From contig JAZNOP010000020.1 of assembly GCA_045580875.1 (NCBI GenBank), positions 57,455 through 121,454 of the forward strand: DNA of 64,000 nt. The letters run 5' to 3'. The notes under the pieces were generated by a model, which was not told the DNA's origin, made no database searches, and saw only the letters and a list, made by a program, of their open reading frames with translations. A program made the translations under genes and the position numbers. Origin of the DNA: SIG598 sp045580875 (GTDB taxonomy: Bacteria; Bacillota; Clostridia; Oscillospirales; Acutalibacteraceae). Position 1 is the first letter of the stretch; every line of letters starts with the position of its first letter. Below, piece by piece: positions 51,108 to 58,733 of the stretch.

Positions 51108-52327
51108 TGATGAATAAGATTGAACTGCTTGCACCTGCGGGCAATATGGAATGTCTGGATTATGCACTTATGTACGGAGCTGATGCTGTCTATCTTGCCG
51201 GCACCAGCTTCGGCATGCGTTCCGGTGCAAATAACTTCGATGCTGATGAACTCGCTCTGGCAGTAAAAAAAGCACATAATGCCGGTGTATCTGTTTATCT
51301 TGCCTGCAATATTGTCGCAAGAAACGATGAAATCAGGCGACTTCCTGCATTTCTTGAGATTGCATCTGATGTCGGTGTGGATGCACTGATAGTCAGCGAC
51401 CTTGGTGTTATGAGCACCGCAAAGAAATATGCACCGAATATCCCTCTGCATATTTCCACACAAACCGGTGTTGCGAATTACGAAACAGCGAATATGCTTT
51501 ATTCTCTCGGTGCTGCACGAGTAGTGCTCGCAAGAGAGCTGTCATTTGATGAGATTATTGAACTTAAATCCAGAATCCCATCAGACCTTGAAGTTGAAGC
51601 CTTTGTTCACGGCTCAATGTGTGTATCTTTTTCCGGCAGATGTCTGCTTTCAAACTACATGACCGGACGTGATGCAAACCGTGGTGACTGCGCGCAGCCC
51701 TGCCGTTGGAAATATGCTCTGATGGAAGAAAAACGCGAGGGAGAGTATTTCCCTGTCTTTGAAGATGAACGCGGAACTCATATACTCAATTCACGCGATA
51801 TGTGTATGATAGAGCACATCGGTCTTCTGGATAAAGCCGGAATCAGCAGCTTGAAAATTGAGGGCAGAGCAAAATCTTCATACTATGTTGCTGTCACAAC
51901 CAATGCGTACCGCTGCGCAATTGACGAGTATATGGCAGGCGGACGCACAGAGTATAATCCGTCAGAATGGGTACTCAATGAAGTAAATAAAGTCAGCCAC
52001 AGAGAGTACTCAACAGGTTTTTATTTTGGCACCGAACCCGGACAGGTTCTTGAAAATGGAGGATATGTCCGTGAATACGAGGTTGCAGCAGTTGTAACAG
52101 GCTATGAAGACGGTCTTCTCATTTTAAGTCAACGCAACAAATTCACTTTGGGCTGTGAGCTTGATATTCTTGTGCCAAAGGCAGAACCCGAAACGCTTAC
52201 AGTCAATCTCATGTATAACGAGAACAATGAAGAGATAGAAAGCGCACCGCACCCTGTAATGACAGTCAAAATCCCTTATGGTAAACCATTGCCTGCAGGT
52301 GCGCTGCTTCGCAGACAGAAAAATTAA
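51107..52327 (+). CDS. trhP: U32 family protein, likely tRNA uridine hydroxylation (TrhP)
   Basis: 406 residues with the U32 signature EAFVHGSMCVSFSGRCLLS and the Cys set around NRGDCAQPCRWKY that likely binds a 4Fe-4S cluster. ELLAPAGNMECL is at the N-terminus. TrhP-type U32 proteins make 5-hydroxyuridine at tRNA position 34 from prephenate. The neighbour mltG fits the Bacillus yrrL-yrrN order. RlhA (rRNA) is the alternative. A second ATG at 51110 is possible. Confidence 0.85.
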   Translation: MMNKIELLAPAGNMECLDYALMYGADAVYLAGTSFGMRSGANNFDADELALAVKKAHNAGVSVYLACNIVARNDEIRRLPAFLEIASDVGVDALIVSDLGVMSTAKKYAPNIPLHISTQTGVANYETANMLYSLGAARVVLARELSFDEIIELKSRIPSDLEVEAFVHGSMCVSFSGRCLLSNYMTGRDANRGDCAQPCRWKYALMEEKREGEYFPVFEDERGTHILNSRDMCMIEHIGLLDKAGISSLKIEGRAKSSYYVAVTTNAYRCAIDEYMAGGRTEYNPSEWVLNEVNKVSHREYSTGFYFGTEPGQVLENGGYVREYEVAAVVTGYEDGLLILSQRNKFTLGCELDILVPKAEPETLTVNLMYNENNEEIESAPHPVMTVKIPYGKPLPAGALLRRQKN

Positions 52328-52341
52328 AACATAATAAAACC

Positions 52342-52378
52342 AAACCTCTCCGGAAATAATATCCGGAGAGGTTTTATT
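52342..52378 (+). terminator. Intrinsic terminator after the U32 gene
   Basis: AAACCTCTCCGGA (52342-52354) and TCCGGAGAGGTTT (52362-52374) form a perfect 13-bp stem with a 7-base loop, followed by TATTATTT. The PBP ribosome site (CCGGAGG) comes right after. Confidence 0.85.
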
Positions 52379-52396
52379 ATTTCCGGAGGTTACAAT

Positions 52397-53998
52397 ATGC
52401 GTGAAGGCAAAATTGCAAAAAGAACGATCGCACTGTTTTGTGCAATGCTTATTTTTTTCTGTGGATTGATAGTACGTATTCTTACTCTTGCAACTCATAA
52501 TGAATATGTTCAGGCAGCATCAGCTCAAAGTACGTACAGGATAACTGTAGATACTTCACGCGGAAGAATATATGACTGTAAAATGCGATCACTTGCCGGA
52601 GGCAGACTTTGCTACAGAGCTATAATTGAGCCATCATCAGAAACTATAGAGCATCTCAGCGGCATACTTAATGCAGATGAAATGAACAGTATAAGCGAAA
52701 AGCTTACTGGAAGAGCACCTTTTCTGTTTACTGTTAAAAATGCAGCAGTCGAGGGACCCGGAGCCAGAGTTTATCGCTGTGAAGAACGATATGGGATTAA
52801 TTCTGTTGCTCATCACACCATTGGATACCTTGATGGCTCCGGCAAGGGAGTGTCGGGTATTGAATTGGCTTTTAACGATTATCTGACAGAATGCTCCGGC
52901 AGTATAACGGCATACCATACCGTGAATTCCGGTGGAAGAAGTCTGAGCGGAAGCGAACCGGTTGTTGTTGACACAACTTTTTTATCTTCCGGAGGTATCG
53001 TACTTTCTCTTGATATGGATATACAACAGATTGCTGAAGACGCAGCAGATAAATTCATCGAACGCGGTGCGATAGTTGTCATGGAAGCAAAAACGGGACG
53101 AATCAGAGCAATTGTCAGCAGACCGCTGTTTGAACAGAATAATGTTGCTGCAAGCATAAGCTGCGATGACGGTCAACTGGTTAACCGTGCCATATCTGCT
53201 TATGATGTCGGTTCGGTATTCAAGCTTGTTGTCGCAGCTGCTGCACTCGAAAACGGAGTAGATGCAAGCACTGTGTTCCTGTGTGAAGGCAGCACACAAA
53301 TAGGAAATAATGTATTCCATTGCAGCAACAGAAGCGGTCACGGAGAAATAGATATGAGTCAGGCAACTGCTCGTTCATGTAATATATACTTCATTGAGCT
53401 GGCAAATCTGATAGGCGGTGAGCGTCTCCTCAGATATGCAGAATCCTTAGGATTTGGCAGCAAAATTAATCTTGCTGATAACTACAGTACACAGCAGGGA
53501 TGTCTGCCAGAAAGTTTGGTTCTGCTAAATCCCGCAGCGCTAGCCAACTTCTCATTCGGTCAGGGTGAATTAATGGCAACTCCCGTGCATATAGCAAGAT
53601 TAATTGCCGCTATAGCTAATAACGGGGCTATGCCTGACTGTACTGTGTATGAATATCTCGTTGATTATAACGGTAATAAATTCAGCCTTCATGAACCAGA
53701 AACTGTTCAGGTAATGAAAAGTGCTACAGCTGAATCACTCAGATTTTTTATGCGAGAAGCTGTAATTTCAGGCACCGGAAAACCCGGAGCTTCTGAATAT
53801 ATTTCTTCCGGCGCTAAAACAGGAACAGCACAGACAGGAATTGTCAGAGATGGAAAGAATATTCTGCAGGCTTGGTACGCGGGCTTTTTTCCATTTGAAT
53901 CTCCGGAGTATGTATGTGTTGTTCTCATCGAAAATGGAGTATCCGGAGGAGCAGATGCCGGTCCGGTTTTCCGGTATATAATGGATGAAATCATGTAA
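52397..53998 (+). CDS. Class B penicillin-binding protein (peptidoglycan transpeptidase)
   Basis: 533 residues: one N-terminal membrane helix (about 9-31), the N-terminal pedestal (DTSRGRIYD, SGIELAFNDYL) and a transpeptidase domain with S273-V-F-K276, S327-C-N329 and K474-T-G476. It cross-links peptidoglycan outside the membrane. It lacks PASTA domains and is shorter than most PbpB/SpoVD, and it stands alone, so it may be a specialised, perhaps sporulation-linked, enzyme (inference). CCGGAGG precedes the ATG. Confidence 0.9.
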   Translation: MREGKIAKRTIALFCAMLIFFCGLIVRILTLATHNEYVQAASAQSTYRITVDTSRGRIYDCKMRSLAGGRLCYRAIIEPSSETIEHLSGILNADEMNSISEKLTGRAPFLFTVKNAAVEGPGARVYRCEERYGINSVAHHTIGYLDGSGKGVSGIELAFNDYLTECSGSITAYHTVNSGGRSLSGSEPVVVDTTFLSSGGIVLSLDMDIQQIAEDAADKFIERGAIVVMEAKTGRIRAIVSRPLFEQNNVAASISCDDGQLVNRAISAYDVGSVFKLVVAAAALENGVDASTVFLCEGSTQIGNNVFHCSNRSGHGEIDMSQATARSCNIYFIELANLIGGERLLRYAESLGFGSKINLADNYSTQQGCLPESLVLLNPAALANFSFGQGELMATPVHIARLIAAIANNGAMPDCTVYEYLVDYNGNKFSLHEPETVQVMKSATAESLRFFMREAVISGTGKPGASEYISSGAKTGTAQTGIVRDGKNILQAWYAGFFPFESPEYVCVVLIENGVSGGADAGPVFRYIMDEIM

Positions 53999-54019
53999 TT
54001 CACAGATACTGTCGTTATA

Positions 54020-54048
54020 TTGACAATAAACCGAACATTTGATATCAT
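54020..54048 (+). promoter_or_regulatory. Sigma-A type promoter of the unknown membrane gene
   Basis: TTGACA (54020-54025) and TATCAT (54043-54048) with a 17-base spacer, about 40 bases before the ATG at 54089. Confidence 0.72.
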
Positions 54049-54088
54049 TATCTTGATTTTTCTATGAAACTATGAGAAATGAGTGATA

Positions 54089-54706
54089 ATGATGGAGAAA
54101 AGCTATGAACTTGAGAAAATGCTTAAGAGCGGAAAAGGTCTCAAAATAACCGGTTTCATTATTCTTGTAATCGGAGCAATGCTTGGATTTCTCCTTGGAA
54201 GCGATGAACTGAGTGCCGGAATAGGCATTTTCGTATTGTTGGCAATTCTTGGTGCTACATTTTTCATATGCGGCGCAGCTGTATCGTCAAGCAAAAGAAA
54301 AACGATTGACCGCCTTGAAGAAAATGGGGAAATGCAGGCTGTTATTGATGATTATAATGCTGAGACCACAATAAAACTTGACAAAAAAGGACTTTCTGCA
54401 ATCGGCGAAAAGTATCTTTTTGCACTTACTGCCGGACGTATTTATAAATACGAAGATATTCTTTGGGTTTATATTACTGTTCAGAGACAGAATGGTATTC
54501 CAATTTCGCAGATGCTCAACATCCGTGACTTTGATGGAAAATCATGTGCTCTTGTCAATGAAAAGCCGGGCAAAAAAGGTGCAGAGAAACTCAACGCTCT
54601 TATAGCCGCAATTGCTGCGCGTAATCCAAAGTGTATGTGCGGATTCACAAGAGAAAACGCGAAATTATACAAGGCTGCTGTAAAGGAATATAAAGCATCG
54701 CGATAA
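54089..54706 (+). CDS. Unrecognised two-helix membrane protein
   Basis: 205 residues. After a short charged N-terminus come two close membrane helices (about 22-40 and 47-70), then a cytoplasmic domain of about 130 residues with alternating beta-like segments (LFALTAGRIYKYEDILWVYITVQ), perhaps PH-like. I do not recognise it. It is monocistronic between a promoter and a terminator. Two adjacent ATGs (54089 and 54092) are possible starts; the ribosome site is poor. Confidence 0.65.
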   Translation: MMEKSYELEKMLKSGKGLKITGFIILVIGAMLGFLLGSDELSAGIGIFVLLAILGATFFICGAAVSSSKRKTIDRLEENGEMQAVIDDYNAETTIKLDKKGLSAIGEKYLFALTAGRIYKYEDILWVYITVQRQNGIPISQMLNIRDFDGKSCALVNEKPGKKGAEKLNALIAAIAARNPKCMCGFTRENAKLYKAAVKEYKASR

Positions 54707-54713
54707 TGAGATT

Positions 54714-54765
54714 AAAGTCAACAGTCCAGCTGATAAAAATCAGTTAGACTGTTGACTTTGATTGC
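54714..54765 (+). terminator. Intrinsic terminator ahead of the alaS leader
   Basis: AAAGTCAACAGTC (54714-54726) and GACTGTTGACTTT (54747-54759) pair perfectly, with further pairing inside the loop, followed by a short T-rich tail. Confidence 0.8.
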
Positions 54766-54774
54766 TTAAAACAT

Positions 54775-54803
54775 TTGACATTCAGTATATTTTAGTATAT
54801 AAT
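54775..54803 (+). promoter_or_regulatory. Consensus promoter of alaS
   Basis: TTGACA (54775-54780) and TATAAT (54798-54803) match the sigma-A consensus in all 12 positions with a 17-base spacer. It should be one of the strongest promoters in the window, as expected for a gene held back by a T-box. Confidence 0.85.
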
Positions 54804-55080
54804 TATTATGTTTTGAACAAACAATATTGATAAAGCATATTCTGAAAAAAATCACAGATCAGTGCTTTTCAGAGAGCAGCGTTCAAGGCTGAGAAACGCT
54901 GTATTGACACTTCTGTGTGGCCGTTTCAGATAGGTTTTTCGACCTGTGCCGCGGCGATGAGCCGTGCGTATTTCCTGCGTTAAAGGATATTCAAGGCGGC
55001 GGATAAGTTTTTATTCGCAATTTGGGTGGTACCGCGGTTCTTCCGTCCCATGTAACAACAGGGGCAGAGGAGCCTTTTTT
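54804..55080 (+). ncRNA. T-box leader of alaS
   Basis: The leader has AGAGAG with a hairpin of Stem I type (CAGCGTT / AACGCTG near 54877-54900), the T-box core GGGTGGTACCGCGG (55024-55037) and a terminator. In the terminator GGTTCTTCCGTCCC (55036-55049) pairs with GGGGCAGAGGAGCC (55061-55074), followed by six T. Uncharged tRNA-Ala should bind and pair through TGG to the tRNA 3' end, switching to the antiterminator. I could not place the specifier codon with confidence. This accounts for the 416-base gap before alaS. Confidence 0.92.
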
Positions 55081-55121
55081 AGTTGAATAATTTATAAAAA
55101 TAAAGGAATGGTAACAGTAAA

Positions 55122-57752
55122 ATGAAATGGACCGGTCTTAATGAACTCAGAGAATCGTATCTTTCTTTCTTCGAGAGCAAAGGTCACCTTCGTCTTCCAA
55201 GTTTTTCACTCGTACCGAATGGCGATAAGAGCCTTCTGCTTATAAACTCCGGTATGGCGCCGATGAAGAAGTATTTCACTGGTGAAGTTACACCTCCTCG
55301 CAAGCGTGTCACAACCTGCCAGAAGTGCATTCGTACTCCGGATATCGAGCGTGTTGGCATCACCGCACGTCATGGTACGTTCTTCGAGATGCTCGGCAAC
55401 TTCTCTTTCGGTGATTACTTCAAGAATGAGGCTACTGCATGGGCATGGGAATATTTTACCGAAGTTCTTGAAATTCCTGCAGAGCTGCTCTATGTCTCCA
55501 TCTACGAAAATGACGATGAAGCATTTGATATCTGGACAAAGAAGGTCGGCGTTGATCCGACTCATATTGTCCGCCTTGGCAAAGAAGATAACTTCTGGGA
55601 GCACGGCTCCGGTCCCTGCGGTCCCTGCTCTGAGATTTACTTTGATCGCGGACCTGAGTGCGGCTGCGGCTCTCCTGATTGTGCTGTCGGCTGCGATTGC
55701 GACCGTTTCATTGAGGTCTGGAACAACGTTTTCACTCAGTTTGAAAACGATGGCAACGGCAATTACACTCCGCTTGCTCATCCGAATATCGATACCGGCA
55801 TGGGTCTTGAGCGTCTTGCCTGCGTAATGCAGGGTGTTGAGAATCTCTTCCTTGTCGACACTGTTCAGAATATAATGAAGCACATCAGCCGCATTGCCGG
55901 TGTTGAATATGGTGCAAGCGAGAAGACAGACATTTCTCTGCGTGTTATCACCGACCATATACGTGCTACCACCTTTATGATAGGTGATGGTGTACGTCCC
56001 GATAACAACGGTCGCGGTTATGTTCTTCGTCGTCTGCTCCGTCGTGCTGCACGTCACGGCAGACTGCTCGGTGTAACCCGTCCGTTCCTCTCTGAGGTTG
56101 TCGACACTGTTATCGCTGAGAATCGTACCGCATATCCCGAGCTTGCTGAGAAGAGTGAGTTTATCAAGAAAACCGTTCAGGCTGAGGAGGCAAGCTTTGC
56201 CAAGACTGTCGATCAGGGTATGCAGATCCTTGAGAACTTCATTGCAGAGCACAGCGGAGATGTCCTTTCCGGCGAGATCGCATTCAAGCTTCAGGATACA
56301 TACGGATTCCCGATCGACCTTACTGTTGAAATACTCGCAGACAAGGGAATGAGTGTTGATATCGACGGTTTCCGCACCATCTACAATAATTACCGCGCAG
56401 AGACCCGCAGCAAGCGCAAGAATGCCGGTGCAGAAGCATGGGCTGGTGACAACAGCATTCTCGAAGGCATTGAGGCTACCGAGTTTGTTGGATATACTGA
56501 CTACACCAGCGAATCCCGCGTTGTTGCTATCATTCGTGATGGCGAGCGTGTATCATCTGCTTCTGAGGGTGAGGATATCACCCTTGTACTTGATAAAACT
56601 CCGTTCTACGCTGAAAGCGGCGGACAGGTTGCAGATACCGGTGTTGTATCCTACGAGGGTGCAGATATCACAATTAATGATGTTTCCAGGAATGCCAACG
56701 GCATTTTCCTGCACAGCGCTGTGGTAGAGAGCGGTGAAATCAAGGAAGGTGCAGTTGTCAATGCCGCAATAGACAGCGCACGACGTGATGCTATCCGCCG
56801 CAATCATACTGCTGCTCACCTGCTTCAGGCTGCACTTCGTAAGGTGCTCGGTACTCATGTTGAGCAGGCTGGTCAGCTTGTAAATGAGCGTGAGGTCAGG
56901 TTTGACTTCTCTCACTTCTCCGCAATGACTGCAGAGGAAATCGCTCAGGTAGAAATGCTTGTCAACGCCGAGATTCTCAAGGGCGTAAAAGTAACCAGCA
57001 AGGAAATGCCTATCGCAAAGGCAAAGAAGATGGGAGCGATGGCGCTCTTTGGCGAAAAATACGGTGATGTTGTTCGTGTTGTCAAGGCCGGTGACTTCTC
57101 TATTGAGCTTTGCGGCGGTACCCATATAGATAATTCCGCAAAGCTTGGTCTCTTCAAGATCAAATCAGAATCAGGCATTGCACAGGGCGTCCGTCGTATT
57201 GAAGGTGTTACCGGCGAGGGAGTACTCGCTCTTCTCAACGAAACTCTTTCCACACTTAATCAGACTGCAGCAGCAATGAAGCTCAACAACGCTTCTGATG
57301 TTGTTCGCCGCAGCACCCAGCTCGTTACTGAACTCAAAGAAAAGGATCGTCAGATCGAGCAGCTCACTTCCAAGATCGCTGCTGCCGAAGTTGCATCTAT
57401 GGCTTCTGACGCTGAAGATGTAAACGGTGTATCAGTTATCATCAGAAAGCTTTCCGGCGCATCTGCTGATGATATGCGCACAATGGGTGATAAGGTAAGA
57501 GATGCCAACGCTAATGCAGTTGCTGTTTTCGCATCTGTTACCGGCGAAAAAGCAACCCTGTTCACTGCAGTAGGTAAGGAAGCTCAGGCAAAGGGTGCTA
57601 ATGCAGGTGCCATTGTCAGAGCTGTTGCACAGATTACTGGCGGCAACGGCGGCGGTAAGCCTGATGCTGCAATGGCTGGTGCTAAAGATATTACAAAGCT
57701 TGATGAAGCTCTTGCTCAGGCAAAAGACATCATCGCAGGAATGATAAAATAA
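55122..57752 (+). CDS. alaS: Alanyl-tRNA synthetase
   Basis: 876 residues, full length. It has the class II catalytic domain (INSGMAPMKKYF, TTCQKCIRTPDIE), the editing domain with HTAAHLLQ and CGGTHIDNS supplying the zinc ligands, and the C-terminal DHHA1 domain with GGNGGGKPDAAMAG. It charges tRNA-Ala. AAAGGAATGG lies ahead of the ATG. Controlled by the T-box leader. Confidence 0.97.
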   Translation: MKWTGLNELRESYLSFFESKGHLRLPSFSLVPNGDKSLLLINSGMAPMKKYFTGEVTPPRKRVTTCQKCIRTPDIERVGITARHGTFFEMLGNFSFGDYFKNEATAWAWEYFTEVLEIPAELLYVSIYENDDEAFDIWTKKVGVDPTHIVRLGKEDNFWEHGSGPCGPCSEIYFDRGPECGCGSPDCAVGCDCDRFIEVWNNVFTQFENDGNGNYTPLAHPNIDTGMGLERLACVMQGVENLFLVDTVQNIMKHISRIAGVEYGASEKTDISLRVITDHIRATTFMIGDGVRPDNNGRGYVLRRLLRRAARHGRLLGVTRPFLSEVVDTVIAENRTAYPELAEKSEFIKKTVQAEEASFAKTVDQGMQILENFIAEHSGDVLSGEIAFKLQDTYGFPIDLTVEILADKGMSVDIDGFRTIYNNYRAETRSKRKNAGAEAWAGDNSILEGIEATEFVGYTDYTSESRVVAIIRDGERVSSASEGEDITLVLDKTPFYAESGGQVADTGVVSYEGADITINDVSRNANGIFLHSAVVESGEIKEGAVVNAAIDSARRDAIRRNHTAAHLLQAALRKVLGTHVEQAGQLVNEREVRFDFSHFSAMTAEEIAQVEMLVNAEILKGVKVTSKEMPIAKAKKMGAMALFGEKYGDVVRVVKAGDFSIELCGGTHIDNSAKLGLFKIKSESGIAQGVRRIEGVTGEGVLALLNETLSTLNQTAAAMKLNNASDVVRRSTQLVTELKEKDRQIEQLTSKIAAAEVASMASDAEDVNGVSVIIRKLSGASADDMRTMGDKVRDANANAVAVFASVTGEKATLFTAVGKEAQAKGANAGAIVRAVAQITGGNGGGKPDAAMAGAKDITKLDEALAQAKDIIAGMIK

Positions 57753-57771
57753 TCAGAGGGGGAGAAATAAT

Positions 57772-58113
57772 ATGGATTGCCTTTTCTGTAAAATAGTTGC
57801 CGGAGATATTCCTTCGTCAAAGGTTTACGAGGATGAACTTGTATATGCATTCAAGGATATCGCTCCGGTTGCTCCGGTTCATGTGCTCATTATCCCGAAA
57901 GAGCATGTACTTTCTTCTCCCGCAGAGATAACAGCTGAAAACGCTGCTCTCATAGCACATATATATGAAGTTGCCGCTAAACTCGCTCCTGAACTTGGTC
58001 TTGAAAATGGCTATCGCGTTATAACCAACTGCGGAGAAGATGGCGGTCAGACTGTACATCATATTCATTTTCATCTGTTGGGCGGCAAGGCACTGGATTG
58101 GCCTCAGCTTTAA
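57772..58113 (+). CDS. hinT: HIT family nucleotide-binding protein (HinT)
   Basis: 113 residues with CLFCKIVAGDIPSSKVYED at the start and the histidine triad HHIHFHLLGG near the end. It hydrolyses AMP-amidates such as lysyl-AMP, which fits its position 20 bases after a tRNA synthetase. GGGGGAG precedes the ATG. Confidence 0.94.
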   Translation: MDCLFCKIVAGDIPSSKVYEDELVYAFKDIAPVAPVHVLIIPKEHVLSSPAEITAENAALIAHIYEVAAKLAPELGLENGYRVITNCGEDGGQTVHHIHFHLLGGKALDWPQL

Positions 58114-58154
58114 TTGCGCATTAACAGAAATTTTGAAAGAAGGAAATTCATAAA

Positions 58155-58694
58155 ATGCAGGATTTCTATGAAATTACTATCGCAGGAAGCAAACGTAAAC
58201 TGCCGATTTGTTCTGTGAATGAAAAGCTTGACATTGCTGCCTTTATTATGTTCGGCGATGTAAAAATTACAATTAAGTCAGCACAGGCATTACTCGAAAA
58301 ATGTCCTGAATTTGACATTATTGTTACTCCTGAAGCAAAAAGCATTCCGCTGGCATATGAAATGGCCAGACAAAGTGGCAAACCCTACGTTGTAGCCCGT
58401 AAAGGTCTGAAACTTTATATGACAGATCCGATTGAAGTTAAAGTAAAATCGATCACAACCGATAAAGTCCAGGAGCTTTACATATCAAGCGAAGAGGTTG
58501 AGAAAATAAAAGGCAAGCGCGTTCTTATTGTAGATGATGTCATCAGCACCGGAGAATCTTTGATTGCTGTAGAAACTCTGGTAAATAAAGCTGACGGCAG
58601 AATCGTTGGAAAAGCAGCTGTTCTCGCTGAGGGTGATGCTGCTGAGCGTGATGATATTATATTTCTTGAACCCCTTCCGCTCTTTTTCAAATAA
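58155..58694 (+). CDS. Phosphoribosyltransferase family protein (Apt-like)
   Basis: 179 residues of type I phosphoribosyltransferase fold, with the PRPP loop VLIVDDVISTGES and an FDIIVTPEAKSIPLAYEMA segment like that in adenine/xanthine PRTases. It may be an Apt paralogue or a PurR-like regulator without the winged helix; base specificity cannot be read from sequence. AAGGAAATT precedes the ATG. Confidence 0.82.
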   Translation: MQDFYEITIAGSKRKLPICSVNEKLDIAAFIMFGDVKITIKSAQALLEKCPEFDIIVTPEAKSIPLAYEMARQSGKPYVVARKGLKLYMTDPIEVKVKSITTDKVQELYISSEEVEKIKGKRVLIVDDVISTGESLIAVETLVNKADGRIVGKAAVLAEGDAAERDDIIFLEPLPLFFK

Positions 58695-58733
58695 TTCAGC
58701 TCTGCCATTCTAAATTGCAAAGGATGTGCTGTC

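Noticed and set aside
55206..56252. Open minus-strand frame of about 350 codons inside alaS
   Set aside because: alaS is unmistakable on the + strand; the reverse frame has no ribosome site, homology or terminator.
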